Shown here in pieces: positions 33,606-42,346 of a DNA stretch of 64,000 nt (the first letter of the stretch is position 1; every line of letters begins with the position of its first letter). The position numbers and the translations under genes are program-made. The stretch covers positions 62,001-126,000 of the forward strand of contig CAYSOF010000001.1 in NCBI GenBank assembly GCA_964432595.1. The letters are read 5' to 3'. This DNA is from DASYLJ01 sp964432595 (lineage in GTDB: Bacteria; Desulfobacterota; Binatia; DP-6). Under the pieces are notes generated by a model, which saw nothing but the letters and a program-made list of their open reading frames with translations, had not been told where the DNA came from and ran no database searches.

Positions 33606-34618
33606 TGCCGGCGGACCCGGGGCCGGCGCTCTCCATCGTCGTCCCCGTCTACAACGAGGAGGGGAACGTCGAGCCGCTCCACGACGAGCTGGCTCGCGTC
33701 GCCGCGGCGACGGGACGCTCCTACGAGATCCTCTTCGTGAACGACGGCAGCCGCGACGGCACGCTCGCGCGGCTGCAGACCATCCTCGCGCGCGATCCGC
33801 ACTTCCGCGTCGTCGACCTGGACGGCAACTTCGGCGAGGCCTCGGCGCTCTGCGCGGGCTTCTCGGAGGCGCGCGGCGACGTGGTCGTCACGCTCGACGG
33901 CGACGGCCAGAACGATCCGGCCGACATCCCGAAGCTGCTCGAGCGCCTCGTGCCCGGCGTCGACGTCGTCAGCGGGCGCCGACTCCATCGCGAGGAGAAC
34001 TTCACGACGCGCGTGCTGCCGTCCTGGGTGGCCAACCGTCTCATCGTCGCGGCGACGGGCGTGCCGGTCTACGACTGCGGCTGCGGCCTCAAGGCGTATC
34101 GTCGCGAGGTACTCGAGGCCACGCAGCTGCCGCGCGGCTTCAACCGCTTCCTGCCGGCGATCCTCGGCGTGCCGGGCGACCGCGTCGCCGAGATCGAGAC
34201 GCGCGACCGCCCGCGCGGCTCGGGGACGTCGCACTACGGGCTCTCGCGCGTCGCGATCGTCTTCCGCGACCTGATGGCGTTGCCGCTGCTGGTGCGCCGC
34301 CCGCCCGCGGGACGCGCCACCGCGCGGACGGTCGGCATCATCGCCGCGGGGCTCGCCGTGCTCGCGGTCGTCGCCGCGCTCGACCTGCGCTTCGGCACGG
34401 CGTTGCTGCTGCTGCTCGGCACGGGCGTCGCCGCGGCCATCCGTTGGAACGTCGAACGCTTCGTGCAGGCCCGCGAGCACGGCGTGTTTCGCGTGAGGAG
34501 GGTACTGCATGGCAACACGGACACCGACCATCGCCATCGCGGGCGTGGGCTACTGGGGAAAGAATCTGCTGCGGACGTTCGCCAAGCTGCCGACGGCGCA
34601 CGTCATCGCGCTGTGTGA
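33605..34618 (+). CDS. GT2 family polyprenyl-phosphate glycosyltransferase (DPM/ArnC-like)
   Basis: A GT-A glycosyltransferase with SIVVPVYNEEGNVEPLHDEL, FVNDGSRDGT, LDGDGQNDPADIPKLLE and the YDCGCGLKAYRREVL segment, all typical of dolichyl/undecaprenyl-phosphate sugar synthases. Two hydrophobic segments follow near 240-285, anchoring it to the inner membrane. It is expected to load a sugar on undecaprenyl phosphate. The frame (337 codons) runs 110 bases into the next gene. The last 36 residues (after RRVLHG) are Arg/His-rich and non-conserved, so either the genes truly overlap or the natural stop was lost by a frameshift. Confidence 0.85.
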   Translation: MPADPGPALSIVVPVYNEEGNVEPLHDELARVAAATGRSYEILFVNDGSRDGTLARLQTILARDPHFRVVDLDGNFGEASALCAGFSEARGDVVVTLDGDGQNDPADIPKLLERLVPGVDVVSGRRLHREENFTTRVLPSWVANRLIVAATGVPVYDCGCGLKAYRREVLEATQLPRGFNRFLPAILGVPGDRVAEIETRDRPRGSGTSHYGLSRVAIVFRDLMALPLLVRRPPAGRATARTVGIIAAGLAVLAVVAALDLRFGTALLLLLGTGVAAAIRWNVERFVQAREHGVFRVRRVLHGNTDTDHRHRGRGLLGKESAADVRQAADGARHRAV

Positions 34619-35528
34619 TCTCGACCCCGCCCGCCTCGACGCCACCCGCAAGGAGCATCCCGAGCTAGACTGCGTCGGCGACTTCGACGCGCTGATCGCG
34701 CGCACGGACGTCGACGCCGTCGTCGTCGCCACGCCGCCGTCGAAGCACCACGCGATGGCGCTGAAGGCGCTGCGCGCGGGCAAGCACGTGTGGGTCGAGA
34801 AGCCGCTGGCACTCACCGTCGAGCACGGCAAGGAGCTGGTCGACGCCGGACGGGCGTCCGACCGCATCGTGTTCGTCGACGAGACGTTCCTCTACGACCC
34901 GATGGTCCGCGAGATGAAGCGCGTCGTCGAGAGCGGCCAGCTCGGCGAGGTGTTCCACCTGAACTTCGAGCGGCTCGGCATGGGCCGTATCCGGCGCGAC
35001 TCGAGCGTCTGGTGGAACTCGGCGCCGCACGACCTCTCGATTCTGTTCTATCTCGTGCCGAAGCCGATCGCCGCGGTCCGCATGTTCCAGCACACGTACC
35101 TGCAGCCGGGCGTCGCGGACATGTGCGTCGCCGATCTCGAGCTCGAGGGCGGCGTGTCGGCGCACATCTATCTGAGCTGGCTGCACCCGGAGAAGACGGC
35201 GAAGGTCCACGTGATCGGCAGCGAGCGCATGCTCGCGTACGAGGGACGGTTCGAGCAGCGCGCCGTCACGCTGTACGACTACGCGATCGATCGGAGCCTG
35301 CCTGAGGGCGCCACCGGCGGCGCGCCGATCATCCCGATCACGAATTTCGCCGGCAAGGCGCTCGACGTGCCCGCCGGCGGCGAGCCGCTGGCGGCCGCGG
35401 CGGAGCACTTCGTCGACTGCATCCGCAACGGCGAGGAGCCGCTCACCAGCGGTGCGCGGTCGCTGCGCGTCGTCGAGGCGCTGGAGGCGGCCGATCGCGC
35501 CGCCAGGGCCGTCGGGAGCAGGGCCTAG
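34509..35528 (+). CDS. Gfo/Idh/MocA-family oxidoreductase
   Basis: A 339-residue NAD(P)-dependent oxidoreductase. The Rossmann fingerprint is IAIAGVGYWGKNLLRTF, and the catalytic-lysine block is WVEKPLALTVEHGKEL. The C-terminal alpha/beta domain contains WWNSAPHDLSILFYL and ends near AALEAADRAARA. Family members oxidise or reduce sugar nucleotides, often making the 3-keto sugar used by DegT aminotransferases. Start ATG 34509 fits the conserved N-terminus even though it lies inside the end of the GT2 frame. The flippase-like gene follows after 6 bases. Confidence 0.9.
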   Translation: MATRTPTIAIAGVGYWGKNLLRTFAKLPTAHVIALCDLDPARLDATRKEHPELDCVGDFDALIARTDVDAVVVATPPSKHHAMALKALRAGKHVWVEKPLALTVEHGKELVDAGRASDRIVFVDETFLYDPMVREMKRVVESGQLGEVFHLNFERLGMGRIRRDSSVWWNSAPHDLSILFYLVPKPIAAVRMFQHTYLQPGVADMCVADLELEGGVSAHIYLSWLHPEKTAKVHVIGSERMLAYEGRFEQRAVTLYDYAIDRSLPEGATGGAPIIPITNFAGKALDVPAGGEPLAAAAEHFVDCIRNGEEPLTSGARSLRVVEALEAADRAARAVGSRA

Positions 35529-35534
35529 CGGCCG

Positions 35535-36539
35535 ATGCCGGCCGACCGCGCCAGTCGGACACGGACGGCGATCGCGGTCGGCATCGGCCTGCTGCTCCTC
35601 GCCTTCCTGCTCTACCACGCCGGCCTCGAGGCGGTGTGGGAGCGGCTCCGGATCCTCGGGTGGTGGAGCCCGCTCATCCTGCTCCCCTATGCGGTGATCG
35701 GTCTGGTCGACGCGCTCGGCTGGCGCGTGACGTTGCCGGCCGCGTCGCGCGCGCGCGTCCCGATGACGAGCATCTACATGGCGCGCATGGCGGGCGAGGC
35801 GGTGAACAGCGTCACGCCGACCGCCGCCGTCGGCGGCGAGCCGGTGAAGGCGTACCTGCTGCGCGCGTGGGGCGTCCCCGGCGGCGACGCGATGGCGTCG
35901 GTCGTGATCGCCAAGACCGCGCTCACCGCGGCGCAGAGCCTGTTCACGGCGATCGGCGTCGGCGCCCTGCTCGCCTACCTCGGCCGCCCGCGGGTCGCGC
36001 TGGCGTGGCTCGTCACGCTGATCGTCCTGTCGACCGGCTTCACGCTGCTCCTCGTCTGGGTCCAGCGCCGCAATCCCGCGTCGGCGGTGCTGCGCGGACT
36101 GCGGCGGTTCGCGCCGCGCTCGGCGTTCCTGGCACGCCTCCAGGGACCCGTCGCTGCGCTCGACGAACGGCTCGCGGACTTCTACCACGTCGAGCGCGGC
36201 GCCTTCGTCAGCGCCAGCGTGTGGAACTTCGTCGGCTGGATCCTCGGCGTCGTCGAAGTGCAGGTCATGCTGACGCTGATCGGCCATCCGGTGACGTGGC
36301 TCGAGGCGCTCATCATCGAGGCGCTGGCGCAGCCGATTCGCGCGGCCGCGATCGTCATCCCCGGCGGCATCGGGACGCAGGAGCTGGGCGGCGTGTGGCT
36401 GTGCACGTTCCTCGGCATGCCCGAGCCGGTGGCGATCACGCTCTGGCTGCTGAAGCGCGCGCGCGAGCTGGTGTTCGACGGCGTGGGGCTGCTGTACCTG
36501 GCCCGCACGACGGCCGGAAAAACGTTGAAGGCCACCTGA
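35535..36539 (+). CDS. Flippase-like integral membrane protein (LPG synthase TM/UPF0104)
   Basis: A 334-residue protein with about eight hydrophobic segments. The family-typical motifs are MAGEAVNSVTPTAAVGGEPVKAYLL near residues 84-108 and PGGIGTQELGGVWL near 276-289. This family includes the membrane part of lysyl-phosphatidylglycerol synthase and the HpnL hopanoid-transport protein. The cluster context (aminotransferase, GT2, oxidoreductase, GT39) suggests it flips a polyprenyl-linked sugar. Hopanoid genes 15 kb away make an HpnL-like role an alternative. No aminoacyl-transferase domain is attached. Confidence 0.8.
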   Translation: MPADRASRTRTAIAVGIGLLLLAFLLYHAGLEAVWERLRILGWWSPLILLPYAVIGLVDALGWRVTLPAASRARVPMTSIYMARMAGEAVNSVTPTAAVGGEPVKAYLLRAWGVPGGDAMASVVIAKTALTAAQSLFTAIGVGALLAYLGRPRVALAWLVTLIVLSTGFTLLLVWVQRRNPASAVLRGLRRFAPRSAFLARLQGPVAALDERLADFYHVERGAFVSASVWNFVGWILGVVEVQVMLTLIGHPVTWLEALIIEALAQPIRAAAIVIPGGIGTQELGGVWLCTFLGMPEPVAITLWLLKRARELVFDGVGLLYLARTTAGKTLKAT

Positions 36540-36560
36540 TTCCGCGCCTATGCTGGCGCG

Positions 36561-37562
36561 GTGCAGCCCCGCCCGCTCGGCAGCTCAGGCCTCGACGTCA
36601 CGCCGCTCGGCCTCGGCCTCGCCGCCGTCGGACGTCCCGGCTACATCACGCTCGGCCGCGCACACGACCTCGGCGAGGAGCGCAGCCCCGAGACGCTCTA
36701 CGCACGCAGCGCAGCAGTGCTCGACGCCGCGTGGCACGCCGGCGTGCGCTACCTGGACGCCGCCCGCAGCTACGGCCGCGCGGAGGAGTTCCTCGGGCGC
36801 TGGCTGCGCGATCGCGGCATCGCGCCGCGCGACGTCACGGTCGGCAGCAAGTGGGGGTATCGCTACACCGCCGGGTGGGCGATCGACGCTCCGGTGCACG
36901 AGCAGAAAGAGCTGTCGGCGGCGCGGTTCCACGCCCAGCTCGAGGAGTCGCGCGCGTTGCTCGACGACCGGCTCGGGCTCTACCAGATCCACAGCGCCAC
37001 CGTGGAGTCGGGATGCCTCGACGACCGCGCGCTCCTCGAGGCACTCGTCGACGGGCGGCGCGACGGGGCGTATCGCGCCGTCGGGCTGACGCTCAGCGGA
37101 CCCGGGTCCGCGGCGACGCTCGCGGCCGCGCGGCGCGCCGAGGCGCGGGGCGAGCGCGTGTTCGACGTCGTGCAGGCCACGTGCAACGTGCTCGAACCGT
37201 CGCTCGCGCCCGCCCTGGCGGCGGCGCGCGCCGGCGGGATGGGCGTCATCGCGAAGGAGGTGCTCGCGAACGGCCGGTTGACGGAGGCGAACCAGCGCCC
37301 CGAGGACGCGGCGCTGCTCGCCCGCCTGCGCGCCGTCGGCGAGCGCGCGGGCCTGCCGCTCGATCGGCTCGCGGTCGCGTTCGTGGCGGGCCTGCCGGGC
37401 ATCGACGTCGTGCTGTCGGGCGCCGCCACGCCGGCGCAGGTCGCGTCGCACGCGGCAGCGATCGACCGGACGCTGGACGGCGACGTCCGCGCGACGCTCG
37501 CCGACGTCGCGGAGACACCGGAGCGTTACTGGGCCACGCGCGCAGGCCTGCCGTGGACGTGA
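36561..37562 (+). CDS. Aldo/keto reductase family protein
   Basis: A 333-residue (beta/alpha)8 NADPH-dependent oxidoreductase. Catalytic residues are visible as Asp and Tyr in LDAARSYGRAEEFLG and Lys in TVGSKWGYRY. The usual active-site His (often HxxD) is replaced by the segment LYQIHSAT. The C-terminal cofactor-binding region is DVVLSGAATPAQV. GTG at 36561 gives the conserved start PRPLGSSGLDVTPLGLG. It follows the flippase-like gene by 21 bases and may belong to its transcript. Substrate unknown. Confidence 0.85.
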   Translation: MQPRPLGSSGLDVTPLGLGLAAVGRPGYITLGRAHDLGEERSPETLYARSAAVLDAAWHAGVRYLDAARSYGRAEEFLGRWLRDRGIAPRDVTVGSKWGYRYTAGWAIDAPVHEQKELSAARFHAQLEESRALLDDRLGLYQIHSATVESGCLDDRALLEALVDGRRDGAYRAVGLTLSGPGSAATLAAARRAEARGERVFDVVQATCNVLEPSLAPALAAARAGGMGVIAKEVLANGRLTEANQRPEDAALLARLRAVGERAGLPLDRLAVAFVAGLPGIDVVLSGAATPAQVASHAAAIDRTLDGDVRATLADVAETPERYWATRAGLPWT

Positions 37563-37668
37563 GCCCGGGGCATGCGACTTGCAATGAATTCGGTCGGATC
37601 GAGTGGATATCGAATACGCACGGATTTCGGATGACCGCACGTCAGGATTCTGACTCGCCGGAGGCCCG

Positions 37669-39495
37669 GTGAGCAGTCGGTTCGCGCCCAGCGCGGGCGA
37701 CGTCATCGCCCGGCTGCGCGAGGAGACCTCGCCGCTCCTCGCCGCGCGCGTCCGCGCGGGCCTCTGCCTGGTCTTCGTCTCGATCCTGCTGTTCGGCACG
37801 GCGCAGCTGCATCTCAATCGGCCCGAGCTCAACGCGATCGCCATCATCAAGCTGGTGCAGATCGCGACGGTCGTCGCCGTCGCGTTCTTCCTGCGCCGCC
37901 CGCGGCCGTGGAAGCAGTCGGTCGCGGTGTCGCTGTTCGCCATGGGCGAGGTCTGCATCACCGCCGCCGCCTCCGGCATCGTCACCAACGACGCGATGAG
38001 CACCGCGCTGGTCTACGTCGTGCTGCTCATGACGACGGCCACGCTCGTGCCGTGGGGCGTGTGGCCGCAGGGCGTCGCCGTCCTGGTGGCCGCGGTCTCG
38101 ATGGCCTGGAACCTCTACTACGTGCCGATCGCGCCGGAGATCATCATCTATCCGGCCGTCGCGCTGCTGATGGCGTTCGTGTCCTCGATCTACGTCTCGT
38201 ACGAGTTCGATCGGTATCGCGTACAGCAGCGCCTCGCCGAGGAGGGGCTGCGCGCGAGCGAGGCGCGCTGGAAGGACGAGGTCCACGTCACGTCGGCGCT
38301 CGCGCGCATCGGCCAGGACATGATCTCGTCGCTCGACACGCCCGTGATCCTCGACCGGCTCTGCCAGCGGACGGCCGAGGCGTTGCACTGCGAGTGCAGC
38401 CACACGCTGCTGCTCCATCCCGACGACGACACGTTCGCGGCGGTGGCCTCGTTCGGCGATCGCCCCGAGCGCTGGGAGGAAGTCCGCGCGCTGCGCATCC
38501 CCCGCGCGCGCCTGGGCGCGCTGCTGAAGCACCTGCAGCGCGAGGAGATGGCGCTCGTCGGGCCCGACGGTCCGCCCGACCTCGTGCCGCCCGACCTGGT
38601 GCAGGCGCTCGGCATGACCGCCGGCCTGCTGGTGGCGCTCAAGCGCGGACGCGAGGTGATCGGCATCCATACCGTCGGCCAGCGCGGCGACCCGCGGCCG
38701 TTCACCGGCCAGCAGCTGCGCATCGCGCGTGGCCTCGTGCAGCTGGCCGCGATGGCGCTCGTGAACAGCCGCCTCGTCGAGGAGCTGGAGCGCGCGAGCC
38801 GCACCAAGTCCGAGTTCGTCTCGACGATGTCGCACGAGCTGCGCACGCCGCTGAACATCATCCTCGGCTTCGCCGACATGGCGGCCGACGCGTCGTTCAG
38901 CGACGACGAGCGGGCCGAGCTGATCGCGCGCATCAAGGCGTCGGGCGCCGAGCTGCTCGACCTGATCGAGAGCACGCTCGAGATCGGCAAGATCGAGTCG
39001 GGCCGCGACGCCGTGCGCCTCGAGCCGGTGCAGCTGGCCCCGTTCTGGAACGGCCTCGGCGCCGGCTGCGCGCGCCTGCCGCGAAAGAACGACGTCGAGC
39101 TGCACTGGAGCCGCGAGGTACCGGCGGTGTCGATCGTGACCGACCCGCGCAAGCTCAGCGTCGTCATCCGGAACCTCGTGAACAATGCGCTCAAGTTCAC
39201 CGAGCACGGATCGGTGCAGGCCGACGTCGAGCTCGACGAGGACACGCTCGTGGTCCGGGTGCGCGACACGGGCATCGGCATCCTGCCGGAGGATCAGGAG
39301 TCGATCTTCGAGGCGTTCCAGCAGGCCGACGGCCGTGACGCCGCGCGCTTCGGCGGGACGGGGCTCGGGCTCTACATCGTGCGGCGCTTCGTACAGCAGC
39401 TCGGGGGGACAGTGTCGCTCGAGTCGGTGCGCGGCGAGGGCTCGACGTTCACGATCCGGTTGCCGCGGCAGTCGCTGGTGCGCAACGCGGCGTAG
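37669..39495 (+). CDS. Membrane sensor histidine kinase with GAF domain
   Basis: A 608-residue sensor kinase. Residues about 20-180 hold six hydrophobic segments, followed by a short coiled coil and a GAF-like domain (about 205-365, ALARIGQDMISSLDTPVILDRL). The HisKA box is FVSTMSHELRTPLNIILGF with phospho-His389. The ATPase region has N-box NLVNNALKF, G1 DTGIGI, F-box FEAFQQADG and G2 GGTGLGLYIV, so it should be active. GTG 37669 has GGAGG 5 bases before it. No receiver domain or neighbouring response regulator is present, making it an orphan kinase. Confidence 0.9.
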   Translation: MSSRFAPSAGDVIARLREETSPLLAARVRAGLCLVFVSILLFGTAQLHLNRPELNAIAIIKLVQIATVVAVAFFLRRPRPWKQSVAVSLFAMGEVCITAAASGIVTNDAMSTALVYVVLLMTTATLVPWGVWPQGVAVLVAAVSMAWNLYYVPIAPEIIIYPAVALLMAFVSSIYVSYEFDRYRVQQRLAEEGLRASEARWKDEVHVTSALARIGQDMISSLDTPVILDRLCQRTAEALHCECSHTLLLHPDDDTFAAVASFGDRPERWEEVRALRIPRARLGALLKHLQREEMALVGPDGPPDLVPPDLVQALGMTAGLLVALKRGREVIGIHTVGQRGDPRPFTGQQLRIARGLVQLAAMALVNSRLVEELERASRTKSEFVSTMSHELRTPLNIILGFADMAADASFSDDERAELIARIKASGAELLDLIESTLEIGKIESGRDAVRLEPVQLAPFWNGLGAGCARLPRKNDVELHWSREVPAVSIVTDPRKLSVVIRNLVNNALKFTEHGSVQADVELDEDTLVVRVRDTGIGILPEDQESIFEAFQQADGRDAARFGGTGLGLYIVRRFVQQLGGTVSLESVRGEGSTFTIRLPRQSLVRNAA

Positions 39496-39498
39496 CGG

Positions 39499-39636
39499 CT
39501 AGCGACGTCGTCGTCGGGCGGCGCGAACGGCGACGCGCCGGCGGAACGCCGACGGCGGTCGACCCGTCCAGCGGCGGAAGGCCTTCGAGGCCGCGCGCAG
39601 CCGAGGCGACCCCCACGCCGCCCGCGACGTTCGCAC
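39499..39636 (-). pseudogene. Remnant of an AraC-family regulator C-terminus
   Basis: Between the kinase and htpX, the minus strand encodes AASKAFRRWTGRPPSAFRRR and a basic tail ending at TAG (39501-39499). This closely resembles the last helix and end of AraC-type DNA-binding domains (compare AFRRWTG in the regulator at 17777-18784). Only about 45 codons remain, without the first helix-turn-helix. It lies directly after the htpX stop in the same frame. Probably a decayed gene end; expression not expected. Confidence 0.45.
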
Positions 39637-39645
39637 CGAAAGGCG

Positions 39646-40533
39646 CTATGCCGCCGACCGGAGACGCTCGATCCGCTCCTCGAGCGGCGGGTGGCTCGCG
39701 AAGAAGCGCGCGATGCCCTGCCCGTTGTAGATGCGGAACGCCGCGATCGCCGGCGGCGCCTGGTCCTCGATCTGCGTGTTGCGCTGCAGCGCCTGCAGCG
39801 CCTGGATCATGCTCTCACGTCCCGCGAGACGCGCACCGCCGGAGTCCGCACGGAACTCGCGGTAGCGCGAGAAGGCGGCGACGACCAGCGAGCCCAGGAT
39901 CATGAAGACGATCTCGAGCACGAACTGCACGGCGTAGAAGATGCCGTAGGAGATGCCTTCGTCGTCGTCGCGGCGGGTCGCCTGCGCGACGCCCCACGCG
40001 ATCACGCGCGCCAGGAACATCACGAACGCGTTCACGACGCCCTGGAGCAACGTCATCGTCACCATGTCGCCGTTGGCGATGTGCGAGATTTCGTGGCCGA
40101 GGACGCCGTCGACCTGGTTGCGATCCATCCGGCGGAGCAGACCCGTCGAGACGGCCACCAGCGAACGGCTCTTGCTCGGCCCGGTGGCGAACGCGTTCAG
40201 GTCGTCGGACTCGTAGACGCCCACCTCGGGCATCGGGATGCCGGCGCCCTGCGCCAGCCGTCGAACCGTATTGAGGAGCTCCTGCGCGTGCGGCTCGCGG
40301 CTGTCGGGCGGGATCACCTCCACGCCCATCATCCGCTTCGCCATGATCCGGGAGAGCCCCAGCGAGATGAAGGCGCCGCCCATGCCCCAGATCAGACAGA
40401 AGACGAGCAGCGACCGGTAGTCGATCCCTTGCTGGCTCAGGTACGGCCTGACGCCGAACACGCTCATGATCACGGAGATCGTGAGCACCACGAGGATGTT
40501 GACCGCGAGGAACAACACGATGCGCTTCGCCAT
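39646..40533 (-). CDS. htpX: HtpX zinc metalloprotease
   Basis: A 295-residue inner-membrane M48 protease used in membrane-protein quality control. Two N-terminal hydrophobic segments (about 5-25 and 38-58) precede the zinc motif HEISH (147-151), with the third ligand Glu in REFRADSGGARLAG. Two more hydrophobic stretches follow the motif. The C-terminal FASHPPLEERIERL is the usual family ending. ATG 40533 gives the standard MAKRIVLFL start; the longer frame upstream overlaps the CDP-alcohol transferase. It lies 47 bases after that gene on the same strand. Heat or envelope-stress control is usual for the family but no promoter is clear. Confidence 0.95.
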   Translation of the reverse strand: MAKRIVLFLAVNILVVLTISVIMSVFGVRPYLSQQGIDYRSLLVFCLIWGMGGAFISLGLSRIMAKRMMGVEVIPPDSREPHAQELLNTVRRLAQGAGIPMPEVGVYESDDLNAFATGPSKSRSLVAVSTGLLRRMDRNQVDGVLGHEISHIANGDMVTMTLLQGVVNAFVMFLARVIAWGVAQATRRDDDEGISYGIFYAVQFVLEIVFMILGSLVVAAFSRYREFRADSGGARLAGRESMIQALQALQRNTQIEDQAPPAIAAFRIYNGQGIARFFASHPPLEERIERLRSAA

Positions 40534-40580
40534 GGTGGCCCAGGATAGCCACGACCGGCCCCACGCAAAAGGGGGGCCCC

Positions 40581-41630
40581 TCAGCGGGTCCGACCCAGGA
40601 CGCGCAGCAGGATCACCAGCGTGACGACCCAGAAGACGTGCGCGCCCACCGCGGCGGCGGGCACCATGAGATCGAGGCGCCCGAGCAACGCGAACGTGAC
40701 CGGAAAGACGTACCAATCCCGCGTGGTCAGGGGCGAGAGGATGCCGTCGATGATGGCATTCTCCCAGCCGGGTGCGCGGTGGCGGCGCTGCTCGGTCACC
40801 TCGGCGGCCGTGATGACGAGGAACGCGCCGACGATGCCGAGTCCGAGGACGGTCAGCACCGACGCGTCCGGCAGCTGCCCGGCGCGGGACAGGCGGATGC
40901 CGATCCCGAGCAGCAACGACGCATGCACCAGCGTATCGCCGGTGACGTCGAGGACGTGGCCGAGCTTCGACTCCGCGAAGCGGATGCGCGCCAGCTCACC
41001 GTCGACGCAGTCGAGCGCGCCCGACAGCACGAGCCCGACGACGGCGAGCACCGTGACGATCGGGCTCGCGACGCCGAGCGCCAGGCCGCTCGCGATGCCG
41101 AGGCCGAGGCCGACGAACGTGACCGCGTTCGGCGTCACCGCCGTGGGCAGCAACCGGCGCGTGATCGGCCGCGACAGCCGGCGGTGGAGCAGCCGGTCGA
41201 TGTAGCCGTCGCGCGAGTTCTCCAGGCCGAGCAGCAGCGCCTGCTCGATGCGCGCCGGCGGCGCATCGGCCGCCTCGAGCGTGCCGCAGGGCGGCGGTCC
41301 GGGCGCGGCGTCACCGGGCGTCACGCCGACACGCGCCGTCCCGCGCACGTACGCGACCGACCGGGCGTCCGCGACGAGCCGCCGCACCAGCACGGCATCG
41401 ACGACGGTTCCCGGTCCGACGACGACGCGCAGCGCGCCGTCGGCCGGCGGCTCCGCCGACGCGACCGGGATGCGCACGCGCGGGTCCGACGGCGCCGCCG
41501 CGCCGGCCACCGCGCAGCGCGCGATCCCCGCCCGCTGGAGCGTCAGGACCGTCCGCAGCAGCAACGGCACGCCCGCGACGCGCCGCTCGGCGTCGCCCGG
41601 ACCGGCGACGACGACCGCCTCGTCGATCAC
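40581..41630 (-). CDS. CDP-alcohol phosphatidyltransferase, probably attaching a phosphonate head group
   Basis: A 349-residue membrane transferase. The complete CDP-alcohol signature DCVDGELARIRFAESKL-G-x3-D-x3-D appears near 207-232, and LPTAVTPNAVTFVGL starts the first membrane segment. About 130 N-terminal residues resemble a nucleotidyltransferase fold (VAGVPLLLRTVLTLQRAG), but no nucleotide-binding loop is seen. The arrangement recalls inositol-phosphate cytidylyltransferase/DIPP synthase fusions. GTG 41630 overlaps the upstream stop (GTGA). With the transaminase and nucleotidyltransferase just before it, the likely job is transfer of an aminoethylphosphonate group from a CMP carrier to a lipid alcohol (inference). 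Confidence 0.8.
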   Translation of the reverse strand: MIDEAVVVAGPGDAERRVAGVPLLLRTVLTLQRAGIARCAVAGAAAPSDPRVRIPVASAEPPADGALRVVVGPGTVVDAVLVRRLVADARSVAYVRGTARVGVTPGDAAPGPPPCGTLEAADAPPARIEQALLLGLENSRDGYIDRLLHRRLSRPITRRLLPTAVTPNAVTFVGLGLGIASGLALGVASPIVTVLAVVGLVLSGALDCVDGELARIRFAESKLGHVLDVTGDTLVHASLLLGIGIRLSRAGQLPDASVLTVLGLGIVGAFLVITAAEVTEQRRHRAPGWENAIIDGILSPLTTRDWYVFPVTFALLGRLDLMVPAAAVGAHVFWVVTLVILLRVLGRTR

Positions 41631-42346
41631 GCGGTCGCCCGCTGGATCGCGGGCAGGATCACGCGCTCGGCCTGCTCGACGTCCCCTGGGAAGTCGATCT
41701 CGATCCACGGCACGCCGTCGACGCGCTCGAAGCCAACGTGCACGCGTTCGAGGAGGTCGGGATACACCTCCTCGTGCTCGATGCCGGTATGCCCCTGCTC
41801 GAGCCGCCGGCCGAGGAGCTCGCGCAGCAGGCGTGCGGCGCCGGCGCCGAGCTTCAGGAAACCGATCGACTCGCCCATGAGCTCGTATCCGGGCGCGCCG
41901 CCGCGGACGATGTTCAGCACGCGCTCGCCGCGTACCAGCAGCATCTGCTCCTCGCCGGTGTTCTCCTGGCTCGCGTCGAGGAGGAAGCAGTTCTCGTGCG
42001 GCGAGCCGACGAGCCGCGCCAGCATCGACGGCGCGCACAGCACGTCGGCGTCCATGACCAGCACCGGGCCGTCGAGCGCGTCGCGCGCCGTCCACAGCGA
42101 CAGGATGGCGCCCTCGCGAAAGCGTGGGTTCACGAGGTAGCGGACGCGATCGCCGAGCGCCCGGCGGACGTCCTCGTCGCCGTAGCCCGTCACCACGACG
42201 ACGTCGTGCACGCCGGCGGCGGCGAGGCCGTCGAGCAGCCGGTCGATCAGCGTGCGGCCGGCGATCGGAATCAGGCATTTCGGCTTCCCGCCCGACGCCG
42301 CGTGCAGCCGCTTGCCGACGCCGGCGGCGAGGATGATCGCCGTCAT
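41627..42346 (-). CDS. MobA-like nucleotidyltransferase (candidate 2-aminoethylphosphonate cytidylyltransferase)
   Basis: A 239-residue nucleotidyltransferase with the start MTAIILAAGVGKRLHAASGGKPKCLIPI, in which the G-x-G-x-R-like loop and PK pair bind the NTP. LVMDADVLC holds a metal-binding Asp, and PWIEIDFPGDVEQAERVI closes the domain. Family members activate choline phosphate, sugars or aminoethylphosphonate with CTP. It overlaps both neighbours by 4 bases, lying between the aminoethylphosphonate transaminase and the CDP-alcohol transferase. A PntC-like CTP:aminoethylphosphonate role therefore fits; specificity is inferred from context only. Confidence 0.8.
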   Translation of the reverse strand: MTAIILAAGVGKRLHAASGGKPKCLIPIAGRTLIDRLLDGLAAAGVHDVVVVTGYGDEDVRRALGDRVRYLVNPRFREGAILSLWTARDALDGPVLVMDADVLCAPSMLARLVGSPHENCFLLDASQENTGEEQMLLVRGERVLNIVRGGAPGYELMGESIGFLKLGAGAARLLRELLGRRLEQGHTGIEHEEVYPDLLERVHVGFERVDGVPWIEIDFPGDVEQAERVILPAIQRATA

